64,000 nt of DNA. Origin: Macrocystis pyrifera. Its lineage: Eukaryota; Sar; Phaeophyceae; Laminariales; Laminariaceae. Each line of letters begins with the position of its first letter. Within the stretch, counting starts at the first letter, position 1. Under the pieces are notes generated by a model. That model saw only the letters and a program-made list of their open reading frames with translations, made no database searches and had not been told where the DNA came from. Positions 13,501 through 21,632 of the stretch are shown here, piece after piece. The position numbers and the translations under genes were made by a program. Where the stretch lies: positions 7,120,718-7,184,717 of the forward strand of contig JASSKH010000003.1 in assembly GCA_031763025.1 (NCBI GenBank), read 5' to 3'.

Positions 13501-16500
13501 AATACTCCAAACGTCGCTCGCACAATCCGTCGCTAGTCACACTCAAATTCAACATTCAATCTGTGAAGTCATATTATTGGGCTCTCTGTCTTTTCGAAGA
13601 GCATCGGTCTGCTGGAGCACTTCGTGCAGTTACATGCCACGTTTCGTCCGTCTAGGAGAAGTTTTTCAACGATGCGCTCACGGCTTCGTATTTCGTAGCT
13701 CTCTCTCCAGCATTCTCTCCATGTATCGCGACCGGTACGCTTGTCAGGTCGTCGAAAACAAACGGTAAGGTACACAGCAGTAGGGCGAGGCTCGAGGGCA
13801 AACGTCTGGTCGGGATGGGGATATAATACACGTCTCTTGGTCTTTGCTTCCTTGCGAAGAAGAAGAAAGAGCTAACCCGAGCTTGCAGCTACGAAGCACG
13901 AGCGTGTGTTCGGTCGCGTCCCGAATAGGGGGCAAGGTACACAGCAGCAGCGGCTACGAGACCCGAGCGTATAGCCGGGTGTCTCGAATGAGGAGCGAGG
14001 CACACAGCAGCAGCGGCTTCGAGGCCCGAGCGTGTGGTCGGTCGTCGTGAACGACTGGCAAGATATACAGTAGTGGCAGCAAGCTCGGGTCAGCTCTTTC
14101 TCTTGTTTAAATACAGCTCAAGGGACGCGGAATCCCCATCCCGAACAAACCATGCGCTCCAGGTTCGCCCTGCTGCTGTGTACCTTGGCCGAACACACGC
14201 TCGGGGCTCGCAGCCGCCGCTGCTGTGTACCTTGCCATTTTAATATTCGAGACGGACTTCGCAGGCAAGGCGGCGGGGAGCGGTTCGGTGCGCAGCCCCG
14301 ACCCGTGCCTAGCCCAGCTGGCAGCCCGTGTGCGTGTCAAGAGTCGAGGATTGCCTATCATCAGACTCCGTACCATTATTAGTTGAAGGGAATCACCCGG
14401 TCATTCGTCAATATGTCCGATGCGAAACGTAAACCAAAAAATAAATCAACACCAAACGACACAAGTTAAGCCGCTCGAGATTTACTTCAGATAGGATGGC
14501 AAAACGCACGAAGACACGGAGACTACCAAGCAGGATGAAGGGGCAGTAGACATTAGACTCCACCAAAACACAATGAAGAACACACTGACACACATTAACA
14601 ACACGCTACCGTACACGCAGCAGCAGCAGCAGCAGCGTTGTACTATATGCGAATTGAATGCATGACATGTTGAACTCGTAGCTGAAGTGTATTTCATTTC
14701 ATTATTTTATGTATCACTAATCTTCACAGGCGGGGCGGCGGCGAGCGGGTCCCGCCCGCCCATCCGACAAACTCCGTGTGCAAGTCAAGGCTGGCCTCAC
14801 TCCGTGGATTGTTGCTTGCACGGAATCGCCAGGAAGCGGAGTGGGTCAACCGAACTAAAAAAAAAGTGCTATATACTGGAACCCGCGTGCAGACCAACCC
14901 CGCTGCGCGCAATGCTACCGAATGTCCTAGGAACGATTCACCCCCCCCCCCCCCTCCCCCTACCCCCGGCACCGGACGTTGGGCAGAGGTCTTAATTTCC
15001 CTGTGTGCCTATTTGCGGCAAGGAGCGCTGCCGCAAATTGCAACGTCAACAAAAAATCATATATACTGCTGTGTTCACACGTACTCAATGGAGCAAAACA
15101 GAAGGTACAAGGTGAGTGCAAACTACAAAGCAGTACGAGTACGTACTAGAGGTGTACCCCGGCGAGTACCCGTCACAAACGGGTGCTCGGATAATTCTGA
15201 AAGTAAATCCCGAACCCGTCGCGGGTAACCCGGGTTTTCAGACGAAATCAAATGGGTTCAACGAGTACTCGGTGAACCCGGGTACTCGGACAGCCCGTTT
15301 GCATTTAAGGTGATCAGCGGGCACCACAAGCGGATGACAGTGCGTACTATTACGGGGGGTCCATAGTTAATAGGACCTATGGTATACCTAAAAACCTATA
15401 TATTTGCCTATTTTTACTAACAATATCTGGTCGTATTTACTATGGTCCTCCGTAGTACGATTTCATGTCAAAACGAGAACTATAACCATCAAACCGCAAC
15501 AATAACAGAGCGCCGAGCATTCAAAAACATTAAGAAAGCTACCACTCACAGGTTCAATCGGGCTTGCCTCAGCTTTTGTGTACATGTTACATGTTTACAC
15601 CTGGTGCCTTCGACGCACCCCGTTGTAGGGATATGTACGTAGTTACAAGGCGCTTCGCTCCGCGGGCGGCCTGCGCTGCCCGCTACGCTCGCTCAGGAAG
15701 GAAAAGTAACATCAAACTATGCGAAGCGGACAGAGGTCCATGATTGGATGTTTTTTTCATGACTGACTGTAGTTGCAAACTGGTGACTTGACAATGCCAA
15801 GAGTCCCGCCGCCATGCTTCAGGAGACAACAGGTCGGACGCCAAATATGCTTCGCGTCGCGGGCGGTTTTCCGCTACGCTCGCTCACATGTCGTACATAC
15901 GTACATACCCCAGGTAGGGCACTTATTTTCTTCTTTCGATACGCTCTGTGTCTGTTTGTACTCGGATGTACGAAAGATAAAGGACAGCACGGCACAGTAG
16001 CAACGCAGCAAAAACAATGAAAATGAAACCGAAAAAATCTGAAAGAAAAAAAATCCCCGTCCCCTTTCGTATAATAATTTACTACCGGATTGGAACGCCT
16101 TACAACAGTCAAAATGAAAAAATGAAAAAAAGAAATAATCAAACAGCAGAGCTTCTCTCTCAGCCTCGTACGCCGCCCGCCGCTCTCGCGACCATCTCGC
16201 CACCGATTCAGTCCGGGTAAAGCTTTCCTCCCTCTCTTCCGCAGTGAGCCCCGTCGCCCGCCTCGCGTGAAGCCCGGTGCTCACCGTGGACCTCGACGCA
16301 AGCTCGACAATGTTGGTGCTCATTCGGGGTACCTTCCGCTTGTCACTTTCAGCCCGGTCGCAAAAATAAGCACCGCTCGAATTTTATCTTACAATCCCGA
16401 ACGCCCCTTAAATACTCGTACGTACTCTATCAAAAAGCACAAATGGAGGCCAGACAGAGCCTATTGATGCATCCCTCGTGTCTCGAGGCACACGCGACGC

Positions 16501-19500
16501 CTAGGCACGAAAGCGGTGACCGCGCTCCTTGCAACTCCCCCTCTACCCGGCAGCATCAGCTGACACCCGCGACGGTGCCGAGTTCGCTCGCGCAACCGTG
16601 CTCGGAGTACACGCACGCACACGAAACGAAAGAAGAAAAAAGGAAGGAAGGACTGAAAGTACAAACGACCAGAAATGGAGAAAACAAAGACCCGCTGGAA
16701 AGGTCCGGCAAGTAATAAAAGGAGGCGGTTTCCAAGTGGGAGCTCTGAGAGGCCAGGGATGTACCAACCGAGCACCTCAGAGATCGAGATCTAAGTAAGT
16801 AGTTACAAGGCGCTTCGCTCCGCGGGCGGCCTGCGCCGCCCGCTACGCTCGCTCAGGAAGGAAAAGTACATCAAATTATGCGAAGCGGACGGAGGTCCAG
16901 GTCCATGATTGTTTTTTTCATGACTGTAGCTAGTTGCAAACTGGTGACTTGATAATGCCAAGAGTCGCGCCGCCATGCGTCAGGAGAAAACAGCTCGGAC
17001 GCCACATACGCTTCGCGTCGCGGGCGGTTTTCCGCCACGCTTGCTCACATACATGTCGTACGTACGTACATACCCCAGGTAGGGCACTTATTTTCTTCTT
17101 TCGACATACGTGTATGTTCTGTGTCTGTACTCTCGTTTGTACGAAAGATAAAGGACAGCACGGCACAGCAACACAGCAGAAATAATGAAAATGAAACCGA
17201 AAAATTCTGAAAGAAAAAAATCACCGTCCCCTTTCGTATAATAATTTACTACCTGATTGGCACACCTTACATCAAATCTAGAAGAAAAATGAAAAAAAGA
17301 AAAATTCAAACAGCAGAGCTTCTCTCTCAGCCTCGTACGCCGCCCGCCCCTCGCGCGACCATCTCGCCACCGATTCGGTCCGGGTAAAGCTTTCCTCCCT
17401 CTCTTCCACAGTGAGCCCCGTCGCCCGCCTCGCGTCAAGCCCGGTGCTCACCGTGGACCTCGTTCGCCAGCTCGACAGTGTTGGTGCTCATTCGGGGGTA
17501 CCTCCCTCTAGCCACTTTCAGCCCGGTCGCAAAAATAAGCACCGCTCGAATATTATCTTACAATTCCGAACGACCCTTAAATACTCGTACGTACTCTATC
17601 TAAAATAAAAAATGGAGGCCAGACAGAGCCTATTGACGCATCCCTCGTGTCTCGAGGCACACGTGACGCCTAGGCACGAAAGCGGCGACCGCGCTCCTTG
17701 CAACTCCCCCTGTACCCGCCAGCACCCGCTGACACCCGCGACGGTGCCGGGTTCGCCCGCGGAACCGTGCTCGGAGCGTACACGCACGCACACGAAACGA
17801 AACAAGAAAAAAGGAAAGAAGGACTGAAAGTACGAACGACCAGAAATGGAGAAAACAAAGACCCGCTGGAAAGGTCCGGCAAGTAATAAAAGGAGGCGAT
17901 TCCCAAGTGGGAGCTCTGAGAGGCCAGGGATGTACCAACGGAGCACAGATCGAGATATCTGAAAGTAGTTCTATATATACTTTAATCATCACTTTTACTT
18001 TCCAGCCTAACTCGTAGGAGGTTTTACCCTCAGCGATCTTCTGGACATGCCGTGGTCACAGGCGTCGTCCCTTCTCCCCCCCCGGTACGTGCCTTTATTT
18101 TTGGTTACGCATAGGGTTCATTCAGCATTCCCACTGCTCGTCGATTTTCATCGAACGTAGCCAACTCACGCTCTCGCGCTTTCCGCTATGAAGAATCAAT
18201 TTTTTATGCAAGAAAAAGTCTCCACGAGCATGCACTCGGTGAGACTCGAACCCACGAAATTGATCTTGATAGGCACGCAGATCACCTACCAAGCCACCGG
18301 GGACGCCGGCAGTATGTAGACTAAAAATGTTAACAAACAAACGCTACCCGAGTTTAAAGGGGCGCTTGCACCCTCCGGAATGCGTCAAGTACCCGCGCGT
18401 AGGCGTTTCGGCAGCATATACATACGACTTGGAATTAGAGTTAGGGATTTGCAACCAAGATCCGTATTTCGTAGTTGTAGAATGGTTGATGCAAAACTTC
18501 AAGAATCCTGAGCTTTTTAGCTCTTTTTTGCCCAGTTTTGGGCCCAAGAAATTACTCCCCATCATGGTAACGAAGTTTCTCCTCCCGCCCCATCTTCGAC
18601 GACGAGTCTCTAAGAAATATATCATCCGCCTGGAGAACAGCAACATTATGGAGAAGGCCACTGCTTCATCGGTGATGTGGCCATTGTGCTATGCTCCCTT
18701 GCGCAAAATAAAACATTTTTGCGTTTTAGCGAGATTTTTGCGCTACTCGCTCGCAATTTCGAGCACATGAAAACACCTTCTTGAGTCGCTACTGGGTGCC
18801 TACGACTGCCGTCTGGCGCACCCGATACCCTCACACATCCCACCAAGAGCATCCCTCAATTTCGCGGGCTGTAGTATCCTGTGAGAGCTGAGGACCTGTA
18901 GCTGTCCGCAAGTGAGATGCAAACGTTCAGTTGGGGTTTGGTTCTTGTCTCATTTTGTTCACCCTAATTTCGACCAATTTCGACCACTGCAGCACCTCTA
19001 AGTCGAGATGTAGGCCTCTGTTGAGAACGAGCGGGAGATCAATCTCGAGAGGAACACAAGCTGCTGCAATGAACCTCAATCAAATCACCGTCGCTCTCTG
19101 GTAAGCACGAACCAGCCGAAGTTAAAAACGCAGCGTGTTGAACTATTAATAGCGATGTGTTTTTCTGTTCTGATAAAACATCTTGATATTAGAGTAACCG
19201 GAAACCCGGGAACCAGGGGACGCTAGGGTGTCAGCGTATAGTTGCACCCCGTCTGACTGAGAACCGGGTACGCGGTGGCGGGTACCCGATACCGTCGGAA
19301 CCGGAACCGTCCCGGTCCAACTCACGGATTCGCGGGTATTTGTAACTCGGGTACCCGTCAATTGTTCTATACGGAGGCCCCAAGACTGGGGCATACCTTG
19401 ATTTATACATATTATACATTGCAGCAGCAGCTGGGCCCCTAGACTCTCGCCTCTCGCCCCTGTAGACTACAGACTACAGACCGAGAATAGAGAATACCCC

Positions 19501-20327
19501 TACCTGCGTTCGCACAACACGCTACACACGAGTGAGCACACAGACGCACACGATACCGCTACTACAGCGTAAGCAAGCGGCCCTACTTTACTATGAACCA
19601 CAGAAGACCAATCACGAGAAGTGCCAACCGTTCGATGTTGCTGTTCGTAGAGAGACCAATGTGATTGCGGCGATGAGATCGAACACCACATAAATAATGT
19701 ATGGTAACTAGCTAATGGTGACCCGGGTACCCGGTTCCGGTTCCGGCTCAACCCCCCCCCCACCCGATCGGGTACCCGGTTCCAAATTTGAGGCCGGGGT
19801 GCAACTCTATGCCAGCGTCCCCTTAAGGCTTCATATACTCGATTTCCACGACATCGATTGAAAGGTTTCTAAATATATTGTGAGACATACTAAACGGGGG
19901 ACATGTCAAACATACGGGTAGGCGATCCACGCCGGCCGAGCCAACCTAGAGTCTCAACAAGCACAGCATCCCAGCACTGACCACTGGCATAGGGTTCGGG
20001 TTAGGGTTAGGGTTCGGGTCGGAGGGTCGGCTTCAGGTGTCCAACACAAAACCCCCACAATGATCTACTATCAAGGTCTGTCCACCCCTCAGTAGCCGGG
20101 TACTCGAAGCCGCCGAGTCCCCGGGGTTTGGTCACCCCCAAAACCCGAGGGTTTCAAGCCAAATCCGAACCCCCCACGGATTTTGCCCGACCGGGTTATA
20201 CCCGCCAGGTACCCCGGTTTCGATCATCTGGGGTACACCTCCATTAGGCACGAAACTCGAACAAAAAACAAAGCACCCTGTGTACGATAGACTGCCTGCA
20301 AGGCTGCAAGTTTGGGCTTGGATCTTC

Positions 20328-20399
<72 letters not shown>

Positions 20400-20712
20400 T
20401 GCTGTCTAAAGAAAAGACTGCTGACTAAACTGTGCTGTGGTGCGGCAGGACGGGTGAAACTGGTGCTCAAATTCCAACTGCTGGTGCTGCTGTTAGAACA
20501 ACTCAGCCAACATGCAATTGATGCGCCTGGGGCAGGTAGACGACCGAAACTCAAGCGGTTGTAATGCCGACTCACCGCGCGGCCAGTGCCCACTTAAAGG
20601 CCGGGGGCGAGGCGCCGTAGTTGGTCAGGTAATATTCCGCCACAAGCGAGCCGGCGAAACTTGTCGCCCCAAACACCACGATATCGTAGGTAGGCTTCGT
20701 GGTTGCTGCCAT
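333..20712 (-). CDS. saccharopine dehydrogenase-like oxidoreductase, copy A (last exon outside window)
   Basis: Eight exons on the minus strand: 20576-20712, 7434-7566, 6442-6639, 5336-5436, 4187-4362, 2797-2909, 1452-1563 and 333-484. Phases agree at every junction and give 374 codons; the final exon should lie left of base 1, since copy B has it. The product has an N-terminal Rossmann NAD(P)-binding site (VVFGATSFAG, residues 12-21), a VGPYGRYG stretch near 96-103, the family signature CGFDSIPA at 149-156, a hydrophobic membrane-like segment near 291-313, and PGEGPS after it. This is the SCCPDH/trans-acting enoyl reductase type, which shares only the NAD(P) domain with true saccharopine dehydrogenase; substrate unknown, membrane association inferred. 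Start chosen at the ATG matching copy B. The frame stays open upstream to an ATG at 20922, which could add a targeting sequence. Intron 4 uses a GC donor. Intron 1 is 13 kb and full of repeats. Confidence 0.86.
485..2796 (-). other. introns 6 and 7 of gene A
   Basis: Two introns (485-1451 and 1564-2796) flank exon 7. Apart from a poly(G) run near 668 and ordinary mixed sequence, no gene, RNA or clear repeat was recognised. Several long readings here are shadows without protein-like composition. Confidence 0.5.
2910..4186 (-). other. intron 5 of gene A
   Basis: It holds a purine-rich simple stretch at about 2935-3170, rich in AGAGACA and AGGCAAAG motifs, and one TTAA-type foldback element (3461-3563). 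No coding exon was seen. Confidence 0.5.
3461..3563. mobile_element. TTAA-type MITE (piggyBac-like), copy 1
   Basis: Foldback element with inverted ends TGCAGTCCCGTTTAGGGGAC and its complement near 3528-3550. The outer ends are TTGA and TCAA, degenerate forms of a TTAA target with CCTTT-type termini. No coding capacity. It lies in intron 5 of gene A. Confidence 0.65.
4485..4544 (+). repeat. (AGC)20 trinucleotide tract in intron 4 of gene A
   Basis: Twenty perfect AGC units, lying in intron 4 of gene A. The flanks align with intron 4 of copy B near 42990-43050 (GTCGGCAGGACAAA against GTCGGTAGGACAAA, and GCGAGAAGTTGGAGAGG against GCGAGGAGAGGGAGG). Copy B has only GCGGCAGCGAG at the matching place, so the expansion arose after the duplication or was lost in B. 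Confidence 0.95.
5330..5341 (-). other. GC-type 5' splice site of gene A intron 4
   Basis: On the minus strand exon 4 ends GGCGTAAG and the intron begins GCAAGT. Only this donor (not the GTAAGG five bases upstream) gives the two leftover bases needed to enter exon 5, which starts with T after a TAG acceptor at 4363. The resulting Ser-Gly-Gly junction matches copy B. AG|GCAAGT is the classic form of the minor GC-AG splice class. Confidence 0.75.
7200..7300. repeat. AAGC-rich simple repeat in intron 2 of gene A region
   Basis: GCAAGCACGCAAGCAAGCAAGCAAGCAGG and neighbouring degenerate AAGCAACG units, lying between exons 2 and 3 of gene A. Simple sequence only; peptides read from it are low complexity. 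Confidence 0.8.
8452..8645. mobile_element. 0.19-kb foldback element with internal duplication
   Basis: Inverted termini TTAGGGCCCATCTTAACGGG (8453) and CCCCGTTAAGATGGGCTCTT (8620). The left terminus and the adjoining CTTTCGG-CTCTTTCAATTTGACT block occur twice in direct order (8455-8520 and 8525-8588). Non-coding, in intron 1 of gene A. MITE-like; class unknown. Confidence 0.65.
9266..9790. repeat. three tandem 175-bp units
   Basis: Units begin at 9266, 9441 and 9616 with CACAACAATAGGGTACGCAG (first unit preceded by AAA) and are almost identical, differing at a few bases in the third. Each contains TGCCGGGTACCTGGTGTCAT. Near identity points to recent amplification. Intron 1 of gene A. Confidence 0.95.
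10155..10257. mobile_element. TTAA-type MITE (piggyBac-like), copy 2
   Basis: Same inverted arms as the copies at 3461 and 13406: TGCATTCCCGTTTAGGAGGA on the left and TCCCCAAAACGGGACTG on the right, then AAAAGGTCTATTAA. Target duplication is eroded. Intron 1 of gene A. Confidence 0.6.
10880..10988. mobile_element. TA-flanked MITE with TTACGGGGG termini, copy 1
   Basis: TA, then TTACGGGGGTCCATAGTTAA at the left and CACTATGGTCCCCCGTAA then TA at the right: inverted ends of about 18 bases with a TA target duplication, as in Tc1/mariner-type MITEs. About 105 bp, AT-rich centre (CCTATATATTTACCTATT). Intron 1 of gene A. Confidence 0.85.
11072..11306 (-). mobile_element. poly(C)-tailed dispersed repeat, copy 1
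   Basis: Read on the plus strand: a G-run, GTGTACTCGATAGGAGAGAT, then a conserved core with CGTATGACCATAGAC, CTACAATGCCGGGACGG, AGCGCGAAGCGCCGTGAGG and GAACCGCTTGTGAGGCGGAC, ending at GCATATGGA. On the minus strand this gives a unit ending in poly(C). The far end is cut about where other copies continue. No protein-coding content recognised. Intron 1 of gene A. Confidence 0.8.
12189..12296. mobile_element. TA-flanked MITE with TTACGGGGG termini, copy 2
   Basis: Same ends, centre and TA flanks as the copy at 10880, with scattered substitutions (CATAGTTTATAAGACCTATG). Intron 1 of gene A. Confidence 0.85.
13406..13502. mobile_element. TTAA-type MITE (piggyBac-like), copy 3
   Basis: Best-preserved copy: TTAGCCCTTTTACAGCCGCAG at the left end (about 20 bases of terminal repeat) and GACTGCAGTCCTGAAAGGGT then TAA at the right, inverted to each other. 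TTAA-flanked CCCTTT termini are typical of piggyBac-type elements; family assignment is inference from the ends only. Confidence 0.65.
13765..14245. repeat. imperfect ~70-bp minisatellite with an inverted part
   Basis: Units share GGCAAGGTACACAGCAGCAG, GGCTACGAGACCCGAGCGT and GTCTCGAATG-like blocks between about 13765 and 14100. The complement (GCTGCTGTGTACCTTGGCCG, CTGCTGTGTACCTTGCCA) returns at 14165-14240. Strongly diverged between units. Intron 1 of gene A. Confidence 0.65.
15348..15457. mobile_element. TA-flanked MITE with TTACGGGGG termini, copy 3
   Basis: Same family; the right terminus has drifted to CCTCCGTAGTA. Intron 1 of gene A. Confidence 0.85.
15641..17967. repeat. 1.16-kb direct tandem duplication
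   Basis: Unit 1 (15641-16800) and unit 2 (16801 to about 17967) both open AGTTACAAGGCGCTTCGCTC and run in parallel with small indels and substitutions through TAGGGCACTTATTTTCTTC, GCTTCTCTCTCAGCCTCGTA and ATGGAGGCCAGACAGAGCCT. No conserved protein was recognised: readings in the two units diverge by frameshifts. Intron 1 of gene A. Confidence 0.9.
18232..18306 (-). ncRNA. tRNA-like sequence, possible SINE head
   Basis: On the minus strand GGTGGCTTGGTAGGTGATC resembles a pol III A box, and GTGGGTTCGAGTCTCAC, 45 bases on, resembles a B box in a plausible T arm. No clean seven-base anticodon loop can be drawn, so it is not a functional tRNA. It could be the tRNA-derived head of a SINE or chance. 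Confidence 0.3.
18370..19000 (-). repeat. dispersed repeat, copy 1 of an inverted pair
   Basis: Its complement matches 28010-28610: shared blocks include GGTGCTGCAGTGGTCGAAA, ACAAAATGAGACAAGAACC and GGATCTTGGTTGCAAATCCC. Similarity is patchy, suggesting an old element. The two copies are about 9.6 kb apart in opposite orientation. Class unknown. Confidence 0.6.
19195..20240. repeat. GGTACCCGG-rich degenerate repeats and interstitial telomere-like run
   Basis: Clusters of GGGTACCCG, CCGGAACC and their complements occur at 19195-19350, 19715-19790 and 20095-20235. At 19990-20027 lies GGGTTCGGGTTAGGGTTAGG, a short telomere-type (TTAGGG) run inside intron 1 of gene A. It is too short for a telomere and is probably a repair relic. 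Confidence 0.6.
20331..20396 (+). repeat. (AGC)22 trinucleotide tract in intron 1 of gene A
   Basis: Twenty-two perfect AGC units, 180 bp inside intron 1 from exon 1 of gene A. Reads as CTG on the transcribed strand. Not translated on any supported model. Confidence 0.95.
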
Positions 20713-21632
20713 TGTGCTTATCTTCGAGGAGAATCTCCTGTGATCCGGGGAGGGAAAAAGAGACCAAGATCGGCTAGCTCCGTAGTGCACGCGTGCGAGA
20801 GGGCTCTGGGGCCGTAGGTATGCACTGACAGCTGACGAGGAGAGCAGGCAATGGCACGCTGCAAGTATTGTTGAGGAGCGCATCATGAGGCACATTTCAC
20901 ATTCAACCTTGGGTTCATTCAATGGGTTTTGTATGGAGATGGCAGGCCAAATGCTTCAGGGCAGTCCAAAGGGTGTATCCGCTGGGAAGATCGGATCTGC
21001 CTCACAATCTCACTGCTCTCTGCTCTGTCTGCCGTGAACCAGGAACTGCTGTGAATTGGTCTTTCCTGCTTCGGGATTCGAGACCCATGCTCAAGAGTTG
21101 CAGGTTGGTGGTTGTTTACTGGGACGTTTACGTCCTCTAGAGACTAGTTCCTGCTGTCTAAAGCCTACCAGGTACCTGGCATATCTCGAAAGCAAACTGC
21201 GACCGTGATAACGCTGCTGCTGTGCCTGTCAAAGTACACGACAGCAAGGTCGATATCAAGATCGACGGATACGGAGGCTTTGATCGATCGATGCGAGCTG
21301 CTGCCGAGTGCACCCCAAAGTGCGGCAAAGCAGAGGCGCATTATGGGTCCCAAACAAGGCCACGGCGACGAGAACATCCCTTCGCGTACCGTCAGTATGC
21401 CTCGTTGTTGGGAATGTATGAGCCAATTCAAACCGCATATTCAACGGCCCACGACACCATTCAGGATCGTCATGGTCGCAAGCTGTCGAAAGACAGAAAA
21501 CAGAGAGACTGCGACCTTTTACGCGAGACCGTGGCAGCCACGTCGGCACTGCGGTGGCACGGTGACGAGGAACTGCGCCTGACTCGAAGACGGTGTAGAC
21601 GCCACTTTGAGAGGGGCGATCTTCAACGTACG
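20713..21632. promoter_or_regulatory. shared upstream region of divergent gene A and EGF gene
   Basis: The start codons of gene A (minus, 20712) and the EGF gene (plus, 21633) are 920 bp apart and point away from each other, so both promoters must lie here or overlap the first exons. No TATA box or other core element could be assigned with confidence. A gene A-frame reading to an ATG at 20922 and an EGF-frame reading back to 21222 are both open, so the transcript starts are not fixed by sequence alone. Confidence 0.4.

Larger units (their letters stand above)
7567..20575 (-). other. 13-kb intron 1 of gene A
   Basis: Joins exon 1 (CG left over) to exon 2 (A first), giving the Arg-Ser junction also found in copy B, whose intron 1 is only 2.1 kb. 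No coding exon was recognised inside. The growth is explained by inserted and amplified repeats listed separately, plus stretches such as 9791-10154, 10258-10879 and 11312-12188 in which nothing was recognised. Confidence 0.7.

Noticed and set aside
16529-17992. Readings repeated in both units of the 1.16-kb duplication
   Set aside because: They shift frame between units and show no conserved protein sequence or family resemblance.
19990-20027. TTAGGG-like run as a telomere
   Set aside because: Only a few units, inside an intron with unique sequence on both sides; interstitial only.
20132-20593. 153-codon minus reading with poly-Leu
   Set aside because: Created by the (AGC)22 tract and degenerate GGTACCCGG repeats; only the end at 20576-20593 belongs to gene A exon 1.
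21222-21632. In-frame extension of EGF exon 1 upstream
   Set aside because: Open by chance: it would bury the clear signal peptide that starts at 21633 behind 137 non-hydrophobic residues.
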